DNA from: Bin5 sp034428395
Lineage (GTDB): Bacteria > Chloroflexota > Anaerolineae > Caldilineales > Caldilineaceae
Direction: 5' to 3'
Length of the DNA stretch: 64,000 nt
Assembly (NCBI GenBank): GCA_034428395.1
Contig: DAOUHX010000395.1
Coordinates: 1 to 64,000, forward strand
Shown here: piece after piece, positions 50,787 to 61,335 of the stretch
How positions within the stretch are numbered: position 1 is the first letter of the stretch
How the letters are laid out: every line of letters starts with the position of its first letter
The notes under the pieces: model-generated
What the model saw: only the letters and a program-made list of their open reading frames with translations
Told to the model about the DNA's origin: nothing
The model's database searches: none
Program-made: the position numbers and the translations under genes

Positions 50787-52903
50787 GTCGAGAGGTGGCA
50801 AGTATGTCCACGCGTTCCATTGAACGGACGGTCGAAAACAGTAGTAGGCGGCATGCGCCCCTTTGGCTTTCACCCTGGGCCGCATTGTCGGCAGAGTTTT
50901 GGCGCAGCAATCCTGAATTGATGCTGTCTGGCGTAACCCTCTCCGCGCTGCTCGTTGGGTGGTTAGGCGGCTCAGTGAGCGGCTTGCTGCCTCAGTGGCT
51001 AGTGGTCGTTTTGGCTCTGGTCGCCTATGCTGCCGGCGGGTACACCGGTACAAAGTGTGCGCTGGCCTGCGCCAGGCAGGGCGTTCTGAACATCGAATTT
51101 CTCATGATCGCGGCGGCCTTGGGTGCGGCATTTATCGGCGAGTGGGAGGAGGGCGCGCTGCTTCTCTTCCTGTTCTCTCTCAGCGGAGCACTGGAGTCGT
51201 TTGCATCGGACCGCACGCGCCAGGCAATCGTCCGGTTGGCCGAACTCCGTCCGGACACGGCCAGGGTACGCGCCGAAGGCGGAGTTGTCGAACAGAGTAT
51301 CGACGCTCTTACCATCGGCGACGTCGTTATCGTCAGACCGGGTGAGCGTATGCCGGTAGACGGTACGGTGCTGAAGGGAACTACGCACGTCGACCAGAGC
51401 CCCATCACTGGTGAAAGCATGCAGGTCTACAAGGCTGCCGGGGATGCGGTATTCTCGGGGACCATAAACGGCAGCGGCGCGATTGAAGTCGAGGTCACGA
51501 AGCGTGCGTCGGAGAGCACGATTAGCAAGATTATCGGGCTGGTGGAGCAAGCGCAGGATAACGCTGCGCCGACCCAACAGTTTATCGACCGCTTCAGCCA
51601 GCCCTATACCCTGACGGTGATTGGCGCTACGATCCTGGCGATTCTGATTCCAATCCTCTTTGGAAGCGAGCCATTTGATCGGACGCTATACCGGGCGATG
51701 ACCCTCCTGGTGGTCGCTAGCCCCTGTGCGCTCATTATCAGTACACCGGCGTCAATTCTCAGCGCGATCGCCTCGGCCGCGCGGGGCGGTGTGCTCTTCA
51801 AAGGGGGCGCCTACCTGGAAAGGGCCGCCAATATCGATATACTGGCTTTCGACAAGACGGGTACGTTGACCTACGGAAAGCACCAAGTGACAGACGTGGT
51901 CGCGCTCAATGGCTACAGTGAGAAGGAGGTGATCTCCATAGCCGCCGGTGCTGAAAGCCTGAGCGAACATCCGATAGGCCGGGCAATCCTCAGTCGGGCT
52001 CAGGACATGGACCTGGCGGTGGAGACGCCGCGGGACTTCCGGGGCGTCGCCGGACATGGTGTACAGGCGCTCTATTCCCGTAATGGGAAAAGGGAAATGG
52101 TCTACGTTGGCAACGCCAAGCTCTTCATGAGCGAGGCGGTTGACCTTCCCGAGGAGGTCCGCAGGATCGGCCGTCAACTGCAAAGGCAGGGCAAGACGGC
52201 GATCCTGGTTGTACGACGCAGCAGTCTGAAAGAAGAGTCGAGGGCCTGGGAAGCCGAGCCCGGAAACGGAGCACAGTTTGAGAGGGCATTTTCCGGCGCC
52301 CCAGGCATGGACTGGGAGGCAGTTGGCTTCATTGCCGTAAGCGATACGCTGCGCGTCGACGCGGCCGAGACTGTGGCGGGACTGAAGGAGATGGGCGTGG
52401 CGCGCATTGCGATGTTAACGGGAGACAACCGGGATGTGGCCGAAACAATAGCAGCGGAAGTCGGCCTACAAGATGTCTACCCGGAACTCCTGCCTGAACA
52501 GAAGGTCGAAGTCGTCGAGGAGTTGAGGGAGTCAGGGACGGTCGCCATGGTCGGTGATGGCATAAACGACGCGCCAGCCTTGGCGACATCGGACATCGGA
52601 ATCGCCATGGGCGGCGCGGGTACCGATGTTGCCCTAGAGACGGCAGATATTGTGCTTATGTCCGACGATTTGGGCAAGCTGCCGTTCATGCTGCGCCTCA
52701 GCCGTCGCGCGCGCGACATTGTGCGCCAGAATATCTGTGTTTCAGTGGCTGCAATCCTGACCCTGGTACTCTTGACGATACTGGCGCCGATCCTGGTGCC
52801 CGAATTTCGTCTGCCGTTGCCGGTCGGCGTCCTCGGACACGAAGGCAGCACTCTGATCGTAGTCGTCAATGGCTTGAGAATGCTTGTGATGCGCCCGGAG
52901 TAG
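50783..52903 (+). CDS. Heavy-metal P1B-type ATPase, likely P1B-4
   Basis: A 706-residue metal efflux pump. The phosphorylation site DKTGTLT has Asp 357, the A-domain loop is TGES near 209, and MLTGDNRDVAET and GDGINDAPAL form the ATP site. The transport helix has SPC (313-315) instead of CPC, and the C-terminal helix has HEGST near 686. This SPC plus HEG(G/S)T pair marks P1B-4 pumps for Co2+, Zn2+ or Fe2+. There is no N-terminal metal-binding domain. Coupling with a Fur-type regulator recalls iron efflux (PfeT/FrvA/CtpD type); metal specificity is inferred. The start ATG 50783 overlaps the regulator's stop; ATG 50804 is an alternative. Confidence 0.9.
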   Translation: MSREVASMSTRSIERTVENSSRRHAPLWLSPWAALSAEFWRSNPELMLSGVTLSALLVGWLGGSVSGLLPQWLVVVLALVAYAAGGYTGTKCALACARQGVLNIEFLMIAAALGAAFIGEWEEGALLLFLFSLSGALESFASDRTRQAIVRLAELRPDTARVRAEGGVVEQSIDALTIGDVVIVRPGERMPVDGTVLKGTTHVDQSPITGESMQVYKAAGDAVFSGTINGSGAIEVEVTKRASESTISKIIGLVEQAQDNAAPTQQFIDRFSQPYTLTVIGATILAILIPILFGSEPFDRTLYRAMTLLVVASPCALIISTPASILSAIASAARGGVLFKGGAYLERAANIDILAFDKTGTLTYGKHQVTDVVALNGYSEKEVISIAAGAESLSEHPIGRAILSRAQDMDLAVETPRDFRGVAGHGVQALYSRNGKREMVYVGNAKLFMSEAVDLPEEVRRIGRQLQRQGKTAILVVRRSSLKEESRAWEAEPGNGAQFERAFSGAPGMDWEAVGFIAVSDTLRVDAAETVAGLKEMGVARIAMLTGDNRDVAETIAAEVGLQDVYPELLPEQKVEVVEELRESGTVAMVGDGINDAPALATSDIGIAMGGAGTDVALETADIVLMSDDLGKLPFMLRLSRRARDIVRQNICVSVAAILTLVLLTILAPILVPEFRLPLPVGVLGHEGSTLIVVVNGLRMLVMRPE

Positions 52904-52927
52904 GCGGAAGGCAAGCGTCGCGCCGGA

Positions 52928-53584
52928 CTATCCGAGAGGTGGATAGGATTCCGGCAGCGTGCGCCTGGCGCCAAGTACAAGGCAGAAGAGGAAAAAACCG
53001 GCCAGGGCGATCAGGAGTTGCCACGACGACAGGCCGAGAATGGGCGCCGGGACAAGAGCGAGCCCTGCGAATATGCCCGGCGCCATCCACAGTGCCGGGA
53101 GTTTGCCCAGCAGCACCAGATCGAAACTGATCCAGGCCATCACTCCACCGCCCATCAAAAGCCCCGCTTCCAGCAGTGCAATGGCGATCTGTTCCACCGA
53201 GGCCAACGTCAGACCGATAGGGGCAGCGGAAGAGCTATTGCCTTCGTAAGCAACGGCGAGTTCAAGACGGTTCATAACAAGCAAGACACCAAGGATGAGG
53301 AGGACGGCGGAAATCAGCGTGAGTCCTGACTGCATCGTTGTGGTGACGCGATGAATGGGAGAATAGCTATACATAAGCGTAACAAGCAAGGTCATCCACG
53401 CGAAGATGGCGAGGAGCGAAAGCCATCCCCCGAGCGCAAGTTGTGGAAGGAGTTGGCTGAAGGGGGTCGTAGTCTCAGGCGGGACGAGAAGCTGCAGGTG
53501 AAACAGCTGCCATTCAAGGAACGGATAAAGGCCGGCGGCCAGGCCGGTGACTCCGGCAAAACGTGCGGCGTATATTGGTTTCAT
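52928..53584 (-). CDS. Multi-spanning membrane protein of unknown function
   Basis: A 218-residue hydrophobic protein with about six membrane segments, no soluble domain and no recognised family. The start ATG 53584 lies 5 nt after the recO stop; the frame continues upstream to 53656 inside recO. It is probably co-expressed with recO and converges on the P1B-ATPase gene. Function unknown. Confidence 0.65.
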   Translation of the reverse strand: MKPIYAARFAGVTGLAAGLYPFLEWQLFHLQLLVPPETTTPFSQLLPQLALGGWLSLLAIFAWMTLLVTLMYSYSPIHRVTTTMQSGLTLISAVLLILGVLLVMNRLELAVAYEGNSSSAAPIGLTLASVEQIAIALLEAGLLMGGGVMAWISFDLVLLGKLPALWMAPGIFAGLALVPAPILGLSSWQLLIALAGFFLFCLVLGARRTLPESYPPLG

Positions 53585-53588
53585 CAGC

Positions 53589-54449
53589 CTATTTGCCGCC
53601 TTCGCCGGGGCTGGGCAAGTGTTCGTCGACGTCATGGCCGGCCGAGGCTTGTCCACCGTTCTCTGGCGGTGTGGCGCCGGACACCGGTGCGAGCCGCAGG
53701 CGGCGTATGAAGTCCGCAGATTTCAGTCGACGTTCCAGTATGATGACAAGGTAGCGTTGCAACACACCTTCGACGGCTTGCGCCGTGGTCTGCCGGAGTT
53801 GCAGGCTGCGGACATTCGGCCACTCGACACGGGTCAAGTGGCGAAGAATCTTGAGGACCTGCGGCGCGATTGGTTCGGCGCCATTCAATGTCTGACCGCA
53901 GCCGGGGCAATAGACGCCGCCGGCCTGTAAGTGCAGATAGTTCTTCACAGCTAGCAGCCCCTCATCACAGCCGAGGCAGCCGAAGAGCTGAAGCTGAAAG
54001 CCCATCAGGGTAAGGAGCTTCAGTTCAAACCAGCGCAGAAGCAGCGCCCCGCTTTCTGTCTTGGCATCGAGTTCGCGCAACGAAAATAGGAGCAGCTCCC
54101 ACAGCGGCCGATTCTCGTCGTCCTCGCCGCCGAATGCGTCAACGAGCTCGCAGATGTAGGCTGCCTGGCTGATGGTGTCCAGGTCGGCCCGAAGACCCAG
54201 GTAACTCTCGACGGTTACGCTTTCTGTGATGATGTCCCAGGTGCGGGCCTGGGCAACGAGGAGATTGGCGTGGTTGAACAACTCCAGGTGCCCAGCCTTT
54301 CGGCTCGCGGTCTTGCGCGCTCCTTTTGCTATGAAAAGGCGTTTGCCGTAGGAAGGTGTGTAGACCGTGAGGATCCGATCCGCGTCGCCATAGTTTCTTC
54401 TGCGAAGGATCACCGCCCTCGTGCGGTAAGAGTGGCTACGCTCCGACAT
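53589..54449 (-). CDS. recO: DNA repair protein RecO
   Basis: RecFOR recombination mediator that loads RecA on SSB-coated DNA. The 286-residue protein has an N-terminal OB fold (TRAVILRRRNYGDADRILTVYTP, then GKRLFIAKGARK), a helical middle, and a zinc motif CLGC and CPGC near 165-185. The last about 30 residues are Pro/Gly-rich and extend the usual 240-260 length. A promoter lies upstream at 54580-54608. Confidence 0.93.
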   Translation of the reverse strand: MSERSHSYRTRAVILRRRNYGDADRILTVYTPSYGKRLFIAKGARKTASRKAGHLELFNHANLLVAQARTWDIITESVTVESYLGLRADLDTISQAAYICELVDAFGGEDDENRPLWELLLFSLRELDAKTESGALLLRWFELKLLTLMGFQLQLFGCLGCDEGLLAVKNYLHLQAGGVYCPGCGQTLNGAEPIAPQVLKILRHLTRVEWPNVRSLQLRQTTAQAVEGVLQRYLVIILERRLKSADFIRRLRLAPVSGATPPENGGQASAGHDVDEHLPSPGEGGK

Positions 54450-54742
54450 AAGCGGCTTGCGGGCTCGACGCCCGACCTATCATCGCCTCTGCGGGCGACA
54501 TTCAGTAGTGTACAAAGGGCATGAGAAGACTGCACTCGAGCGTCAAGGTTCTTGTCAATGCAAGTTTCGTTGCGACCAGATTATAGCTCTATGTCAGTGG
54601 GCGGACAAGGGCGCATAGCTGCTTTGGCAGGACTTTAGTTCTCTCCAAGTCTCGGTTCGCGCGGCCAAGTTCTGCTGTAACGACGCAATCACGAGGGTGG
54701 GGGCCATGCGTGACGGGAATTGGGAGGGGGGCTCAAAAGGTC
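54450..54742. other. Intergenic region between recO and the K+ channel gene
   Basis: A 293-bp gap between two minus-strand genes; only the recO promoter is recognised. No small gene with a ribosome site was found. Confidence 0.5.
54580..54608 (-). promoter_or_regulatory. Promoter of recO
   Basis: On the minus strand TTGTCC (54608-54603), a 17-bp spacer and a perfect TATAAT (54585-54580). The leader to the recO ATG would be about 124 nt. Confidence 0.6.
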
Positions 54743-55816
54743 CTACGGGCTCTGCTGGTCTTCTGCCTCGGTGGCCAGCAGGTCCAGCTGTTCCGGCGTG
54801 CCCAGGGCGATGAGCGTGTCGCCGCTCCGCAGGGCGAATTCAACGGAAGGATTCACGAAGGTTTCGCCATCTGACCGTCTCACGGCGAGAATGTTGGCGC
54901 CGATTCTGCGGCGGATTTCCGTATCGGCGATTGTCTGGTCCCGCAGGGCTGAACGTTCGCTCAAGCCGATATCCTCGATAAGAATATCCAATTCCCCGCG
55001 GTGCATGACAACGTCCATGAATTCCAAAATATTTGGATGGATCAGTTGGCGAGCCATGCGGCGACCGCTGGTTACGTAGGGGTTGATGACATGATCGACG
55101 CCGGCCATCTGGAGCTTCCTTTCGCTCACGTGGGTATTGGCGCGCGAAATGATTGTCAGATTCGGGTTGAGCGAACGGGCCGTAAGCGCCACATATACAT
55201 TGTCGGAGTCGTTCGGCAGACAGCAACAGATCCCGGAGGCCTGCTCGATGCCCGCCTCAATCAGAACGGCGTCATCGGTGGCGTTGCCTTCGACCAGGAT
55301 GACGTCCAGGTTTTCCATATCCGGCGCAAGTCCTTCGCGGATCTCGACGACGACAAGGCGGACCCTGTTGACGAGGAGCTCGTTGACAACCTGTTCTCCG
55401 ACTCTTCCGTAGGCACAGACGATAAAGTGGCCCGTCAACTTCCCGATTCGGCTTTGCATACGCCTTCTCCACAATAGGTTGCGAAACTCCCCGGCGACGA
55501 TGAAGTCAACGACGGTACTCAACGTGTAGGCTGTGATTGTGACTCCCATGATGATCATGATTCCGGTAAAGACGCGTCCGACCGGCGAGAGCGGTCGAAT
55601 CTCACCGAATCCAACGGTGCTAACGGTGATTACCGTCATGTAGAGGCTGTCTGTCCAATGCCAGCCTTCGAGCAGAAAATAGCCGGTGGAGCCCAGCGTG
55701 AGCAGCGCCAAATAGAGCGCGGTCGTGATAAGGATGTGACGGTAGATCTTGCGTTCAGCAGCGGACAGAGCTGCGATCCCGCTCCTGTTTGTTTCGGCAC
55801 GACGCCTGTTCAGCAT
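54743..55816 (-). CDS. Potassium channel protein with TrkA domains
   Basis: A 357-residue two-TM channel with an RCK regulatory module. TM helices are at about 27-50 and 80-108, the selectivity filter is TVGFGE (67-72), followed by the NAD-type loop CAYGRVGEQV (134-143) of the TrkA-N domain and a TrkA-C domain (about 270-350). Such MthK/Kch-like channels admit K+ and respond to ligand at RCK. It is followed by nothing obviously linked; the acetyltransferase lies upstream on the same strand. Confidence 0.93.
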   Translation of the reverse strand: MLNRRRAETNRSGIAALSAAERKIYRHILITTALYLALLTLGSTGYFLLEGWHWTDSLYMTVITVSTVGFGEIRPLSPVGRVFTGIMIIMGVTITAYTLSTVVDFIVAGEFRNLLWRRRMQSRIGKLTGHFIVCAYGRVGEQVVNELLVNRVRLVVVEIREGLAPDMENLDVILVEGNATDDAVLIEAGIEQASGICCCLPNDSDNVYVALTARSLNPNLTIISRANTHVSERKLQMAGVDHVINPYVTSGRRMARQLIHPNILEFMDVVMHRGELDILIEDIGLSERSALRDQTIADTEIRRRIGANILAVRRSDGETFVNPSVEFALRSGDTLIALGTPEQLDLLATEAEDQQSP

Positions 55817-55968
55817 GGAGTTGTCCGTTCTTGCCGCCTGTCTTGCGGATGACCGTGAAACGAGGGTGGCGCGCTGGGTCAGTCTTGTCGGGGGAACTCA
55901 CTCATTCTGATCGGGAATCCATCTGGTCTGACAGGCTGCCGTCGCGAGTAAAGGCGCGGATTAGTTCG

Positions 55969-56877
55969 TTAGTCCCGGCGAATGGCATTTCTCTTGACAT
56001 AGACCGGAATTGCGCGACCGCGTTTGCGGAATTGCAAGGATTCATAGAGTCGTTGCGAGAGACGGTTGCTTTCTTGCGTATTGAGCAAGACGCGGTGGAT
56101 GCCCTGCGCGTGGGCATGTCGAAGACTGGATACCAGCAGCTGCCTGCCGATGCCTAGATCCTGTGCCTGCGGGTGAACAGCGAGCCTCACAAGCTGGGCT
56201 GCCTTCTCGTCACGTTTGTCCCCATCTGTGTAAAGATTCAGTGCGGTATATCCAACCAATACCCCATCCAGGACTGCGACTTCAAGGCGGCATTCTTTGT
56301 ACAAGTGCGGCAGTTCGGCGGTGCTCATGCGCCACAGCGGCTCGAATGCTGCGGTATCCACGCGAGCAAGTTGCGGCAAGTCCGAACTGTCCGCGCAATG
56401 CAGACGGGCAGGTCGGTGCTGCGTCTGCGCGACAGGTCCTATTCTTTCGTAGAAGCGGATCGAGTCGTGATGCTCAAAGCCGGCTTCACGCAAGCTGGCT
56501 TTCAGCCAGCCCTGGTCGGTGATGGCGCAAAACAGTTGACCGGCCGACCGTGCAGGCAGCGTCCCCTCGGCGCACTCGAAGAGCGCAGAAAACTGCTTGC
56601 GGGCCTTAACAGCTGGGAGCTTAGTTGCTGCTGCTCTCAGGGACACCCTGACGGGGGCGTCAGCGTACAGTTCGCCGGGGGAATCCTCTTGTTGAAGGAT
56701 CACCAGCCCTGTCATTTTCTGCGAATCAACCTGGACGGCTGCACTTGCACTCTGTCGAAGCAGGCCGGGCAGGTCTTGCGTGCCTACATTTGCGTACGAG
56801 CGCGAGCCGTTTGCAAGCAAACGGCACATCTCCGGCAAGTCTTCCGATTGGGCCGGACGGACAGATGAAGGATTCAT
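55969..56877 (-). CDS. GNAT family acetyltransferase
   Basis: A 302-residue protein with a C-terminal GNAT domain (about 165-295): the acetyl-CoA loop is RLAVHPQAQDLGIGRQLL near 230, then VLLNTQESNRLSQRLYESLQF. The N-terminal half looks like a degenerate GNAT copy. The start overlaps the rfbB stop (ATGA), so it belongs to the polysaccharide operon and might acetylate a sugar amine or a protein. Substrate unknown. Confidence 0.8.
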   Translation of the reverse strand: MNPSSVRPAQSEDLPEMCRLLANGSRSYANVGTQDLPGLLRQSASAAVQVDSQKMTGLVILQQEDSPGELYADAPVRVSLRAAATKLPAVKARKQFSALFECAEGTLPARSAGQLFCAITDQGWLKASLREAGFEHHDSIRFYERIGPVAQTQHRPARLHCADSSDLPQLARVDTAAFEPLWRMSTAELPHLYKECRLEVAVLDGVLVGYTALNLYTDGDKRDEKAAQLVRLAVHPQAQDLGIGRQLLVSSLRHAHAQGIHRVLLNTQESNRLSQRLYESLQFRKRGRAIPVYVKRNAIRRD

Positions 56878-57911
56878 CTGTTGATTTCGAGCGTCTTGCG
56901 ATTGGCATAGACCTGTTCGTAGTACTCCTGGAACTCACCGCTGCGAATCGGTCTCCACCACGACTCATTGTCCCTGTACCAGCGGACAGTTGCTCGAATG
57001 GCCTCTGCCGGGTCGTAGTCCGGTTCCCAGCCTAGTGCAAGTATTTTGCTTACGTCAAGGCTGTAGCGGCGGTCGTGCCCTTCACGGTCTTCCACGTGTT
57101 GGATGAGACTGTGCGGTGCGTTCAGTTCGTCGAGCAGAATCTCCACCATGTTCAAATTGGTCATCTCGCAGCCGGTGCCAATGTTGTAGGCTTCGCCGAG
57201 TCTGCCTTCCTGCAGGATAAGTTGTATCGCCGAGCAGTGGTCGAGAACGTACTGGTAGTCTCGCATCTGCTGACCGTCACCGTAGACCGGCAGAGGCAGG
57301 GAGCTGAGCGCGTTGGTGATGAACAGGGGGACCACTTTTTCGGGGTATTGGTAGGGACCGACGTTGTTGGCGCCGCGGCTGATCGTTACCGGCAGGCCGT
57401 AGGTGACAAAGTAGGCGTTAACGAAGAGGTCAGCGCTGGCTTTGCTGGCGGAATAGGGACTGCGGGGGGCCAGGGGGTCGCATTCGCCGGAGCGATGGCT
57501 CCCCTCGATATGTCCGTACACTTCGTCAGTGCTGACCTGGTGGAAGCGAAGATTTCCTAGCTTGCGCGCTGCTTCAAGAAGGACGTAGGTCCCGAAGACG
57601 TCGGTCCGGACAAAGGCGTCGGGATCGAGTATAGACCGGTCCACATGGGTTTCAGCGGCGAAATTGACGATTGTGTCGATGTCAAACAGGGCGACAGTTT
57701 CTTCCACTTTCGGGGCGTCGCAGATGTCGCCCTGCACAAATGCGTAGCGTGGGCCGAAGCGGCTCTGGACGTCGGCGAGGTTTTCGAGTCGACCGGCATA
57801 GGTCAGCTTGTCGTAAACCGTAACGTACACGCCCGGGTCGTTCAGCAGGAGGTAGCGTACGAAGTTACAGCCGATGAAGCCGGCGCCGCCGGTTACCAGG
57901 ATGTGTTTCAT
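56874..57911 (-). CDS. rfbB: dTDP-glucose 4,6-dehydratase
   Basis: Converts dTDP-glucose to dTDP-4-keto-6-deoxyglucose. The 345-residue SDR protein has the NAD loop TGGAGFIGCNFVRYLL at residues 7-22, HVDRS, the catalytic triad region STDEVYG and YSASKAS (Tyr-x-x-x-Lys), NNVGPYQYPEK, and VEDREGHDRRY near the end. ATG 57911 is chosen; the frame runs on to 58115 upstream. It is downstream of rfbA in the same operon, but no rfbC or rfbD is present. Confidence 0.96.
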   Translation of the reverse strand: MKHILVTGGAGFIGCNFVRYLLLNDPGVYVTVYDKLTYAGRLENLADVQSRFGPRYAFVQGDICDAPKVEETVALFDIDTIVNFAAETHVDRSILDPDAFVRTDVFGTYVLLEAARKLGNLRFHQVSTDEVYGHIEGSHRSGECDPLAPRSPYSASKASADLFVNAYFVTYGLPVTISRGANNVGPYQYPEKVVPLFITNALSSLPLPVYGDGQQMRDYQYVLDHCSAIQLILQEGRLGEAYNIGTGCEMTNLNMVEILLDELNAPHSLIQHVEDREGHDRRYSLDVSKILALGWEPDYDPAEAIRATVRWYRDNESWWRPIRSGEFQEYYEQVYANRKTLEINR

Positions 57912-57940
57912 AGTGGGAACCGTTCCATGTACCCGCTGCG

Positions 57941-58758
57941 CTATCTCTCTCTCCAACTGGCGCTTTCCCACGTTCGGCGCAGACGGCGCACGCGGTCCGG
58001 CTGTCGATAGGCCGGTAAGGGGAACTCGACGCCCAGGGTCAGGGTCGGCAATTGGCGCAATGGGGGCAGCAGCCGCTCGTCCAACCCCGGGGGCGGGGGG
58101 ATGCGCCAGGCCCACTGCCAGTGCGCTTTCTCATCGCCGCCTGCGGTCGCCCCCAGGAAGCCGATGTCATTCCACAGTTCGCGCCGTGCATCTGACACGA
58201 TGCCCAGTAGCTTGTCCAGGTAGGCGCACATTTTCGGCTGTTCGAATTCCAGGAAATGCGAAGTAAAGCTCGAGCAGTTTTCCGCTCCGCGGGCGAAAGA
58301 TTGCGCGGATTGATAGGCGGGGAAGAACTCTTGCGCCCAGTATTGCTCGATGCGCTGAAACGAAGGAAGCAGCATATCGGCGAAGAAGGTGACATTCACC
58401 GTGCTTACCCGTTCCTCCAGCACGACGAGACGCCGCGCGTGTTCGGGCCAAAGATCGAAGAAGGCCGTGACGTCAAATTCCTTCCATTCGCCGTAGGCTT
58501 TCGCCATGCGGCGCAATCGATCCGCGACCTGAGAGACAGTTGTAACAACTGTCTGGGATTCCTTTGCGCCGGTATGATTCTGCACACGGTAGGCCGGCGC
58601 CAGTGTGCGCGTTGAGAAGATCTGCGTAGAGGAGGAGGGCAGTTCACAGCGGTCGATCTGGCGGATTTGGGCCGCGAGGGCAGGAATGCTGCGAACGGGG
58701 CTGCCCCGCTGCGGCTTCCCGCCATTGCGCCGCCGGCTGCCGTTCTTTCCTTTCTCCA

Positions 58759-58762
<4 letters not shown>
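57941..58762 (-). CDS. Unknown protein between rfbA and rfbB
   Basis: A 273-residue protein without a recognised family. Residues 1-40 are basic and low complexity; about 80-250 is helical and rich in Phe, Trp and Tyr (EWKEFDVTAFFDLWPEHA, then a helix pattern with QYWAQEFFPAY), ending in a Pro-rich and then basic tail. The start GTG 58762 (or ATG 58759) overlaps the rfbA stop (GTGA), so it is coupled to nucleotide-sugar synthesis. No signal peptide or membrane helix. Function unknown. Confidence 0.55.
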
Positions 58763-59646
<884 letters not shown>

Positions 59647-59789
59647 TAATGAGCTCCGAAACCGATTGCGCCTGCAATCACAGGCATGAAATCAAGACTT
59701 GAGACTTCGACCTCCTCCCGGGGTAAAATCGATCCCTGTCGTCGGAGCCAGCGGCACAGACGTTTGAATACGCCGTCGGAGAGGTCCAA

Positions 59790-60440
59790 CTACTGCCCGT
59801 AGCCACCGCCGACGGTCGCGGTCTCGGCTTCCAGCAGCACGGCGCCGACAATGTTTGTGCGCACTCTTTCCAGCACCTCCTTGGCACGCTGGGCGTGCTC
59901 CCTTTTGGTGCGCCCGGCTGAGACGGCCAAGAGTGCGCCGTCCACCTGGCTGGCCCAGAGTGCTGCATCGGTGACAGCCAAGACGGGAGGGGCATCAACC
60001 AGGACGTAGTCCGCCTCGCTTTTCAGGGTGGTCAAAAGCTCCGCAAGGCGGTTGTAGCTGAGAAGGGCTACGGGATTCGGCGGAAGCGGTCCGGCCGCGA
60101 GAAGTTTGAGCCGGGAGACGCTCGTCGCCGTCAGCGCCGGATCCCCTCCATCATGCAGCCAATCCGATAGTCCGGAGTCGCCACTGACCTGGAAGATATC
60201 ATGCTGCTGAGGCATGCGGAGGTCGCCGTCAACGACGATTACCCTGTCCCCGGCCTCTGCCATTACGACGGCCAGATTTGCCACTGCTTCACTTGTCCTG
60301 GTTTCGGCATCGGGGCTGGTCAGGAGAAGAGAGCGGAGTGGTCTGTCGAGGGCCGAAAACTCGATATTGGTACGCAGACTCTGGTAGGCTTCCGAGCCCG
60401 GACCGCGTGGTGCTGAGAGGGTGACGAGACTAAAGGACAT
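59790..60440 (-). CDS. CpsD/CapB-like tyrosine-kinase-type protein with altered P-loop
   Basis: A 216-residue bacterial-tyrosine-kinase-like protein partnering Wzz-type polymerisation factors. Walker A' VIVVDGDLRMP (67-77) and Walker B YVLVDAPPV (about 143-151) are kept, but the P-loop reads TSPDAETRTSEA (41-52): the catalytic Lys is Arg 48 and the preceding Gly is Thr. ATP binding may be impaired. The C-terminus lacks a Tyr cluster, with only one near the end. It lies next to two Wzz-like genes, so a role in chain-length control is likely. Confidence 0.8.
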   Translation of the reverse strand: MSFSLVTLSAPRGPGSEAYQSLRTNIEFSALDRPLRSLLLTSPDAETRTSEAVANLAVVMAEAGDRVIVVDGDLRMPQQHDIFQVSGDSGLSDWLHDGGDPALTATSVSRLKLLAAGPLPPNPVALLSYNRLAELLTTLKSEADYVLVDAPPVLAVTDAALWASQVDGALLAVSAGRTKREHAQRAKEVLERVRTNIVGAVLLEAETATVGGGYGQ

Positions 60441-60524
60441 CGTTTATTCACCAATTTCCTGTTGTACATTGATACCTGGAAGTCCGGTTCTGGGCAGGAT
60501 GCAGGCAGACAAACAACCGGAGAG

Positions 60525-61253
60525 CTAGTCGGTCCCCAGTCCAGCGACAGTTGATGCCCGCCTTCCTCTCTTCCGTGAGTCTCTTCCGGCGGACGCGTTG
60601 CCTGTCGTCACCGGGATTGCGCCCAAAACGGGAATCGCGAGTGTCCGCTCCACGGAGTCCGTGGTGCGCAAGAGTCCGGTCTCCACCAACATGATCAACA
60701 GAATCAGCCCGATTCCCAACAGGAGCCCGAGCACGCTGCCGGCGACAGCATTGATCAAGGGCCGCGGCTGGTACTGTACGGCCTGAATCGTCCTGGTGAC
60801 CATCTTAACCTCAATGCGGTCGCGCTTGTCCTGTTGCGCGTAGTAGGCGGTCCTCTCATCGACGAACCAGTCCGCCCAGGTCTTCACCATGTTTTCAGCC
60901 ACGATCCTATCCCGGGACCGGGCTTCAAGTCTTATGGTAAAGTTCTCAGACTCCGGCATTACCTGTGTGAGGCGCAGAAACTCGTTGGGGTGCATATCCA
61001 GCTGGGCGCGGGCGATCACCTCATTTGCCACCTCGTGCGTCTGCAGGTTCAGTGCGAAATTCCGCATCAGGTCCTTGGCTGTATTGCCCAGTCCCCAATC
61101 GGGACGAGCAGGAACGGAACTGACCAATACGGTTGCTCTGAACATATCCTCCTGCAAAAAGCTGACGCCATAAGAGAGCAGACCGGCCAAAATAACTGCC
61201 AAAACAACGATCCAGCCGAATCGTCGAATGACTCCGCCATATTCCTGTATCAC
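60525..61253 (-). CDS. Wzz-like chain-length/polymerisation protein 2
   Basis: A 242-residue protein with N-terminal (about 10-30) and C-terminal (about 165-190) transmembrane helices flanking a periplasmic helical region, the Wzz/GumC/CapA layout. PVLGAIPV after the second helix is the cytoplasmic linker that contacts the kinase. GTG 61253 is preferred over TTG 61313 because GGAGG lies 5 nt upstream. It forms a co-polymerase with the CpsD-like protein. Confidence 0.8.
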   Translation of the reverse strand: MIQEYGGVIRRFGWIVVLAVILAGLLSYGVSFLQEDMFRATVLVSSVPARPDWGLGNTAKDLMRNFALNLQTHEVANEVIARAQLDMHPNEFLRLTQVMPESENFTIRLEARSRDRIVAENMVKTWADWFVDERTAYYAQQDKRDRIEVKMVTRTIQAVQYQPRPLINAVAGSVLGLLLGIGLILLIMLVETGLLRTTDSVERTLAIPVLGAIPVTTGNASAGRDSRKRGRRASTVAGLGTD

Positions 61254-61335
61254 TTTCCCCTCCGTCTCGAAAGACGCGCCGGCGCACCAGTCCGCGCGCG
61301 AAGTGGCCAGCAAGTGCGCTGCATACTGTCTCTGA

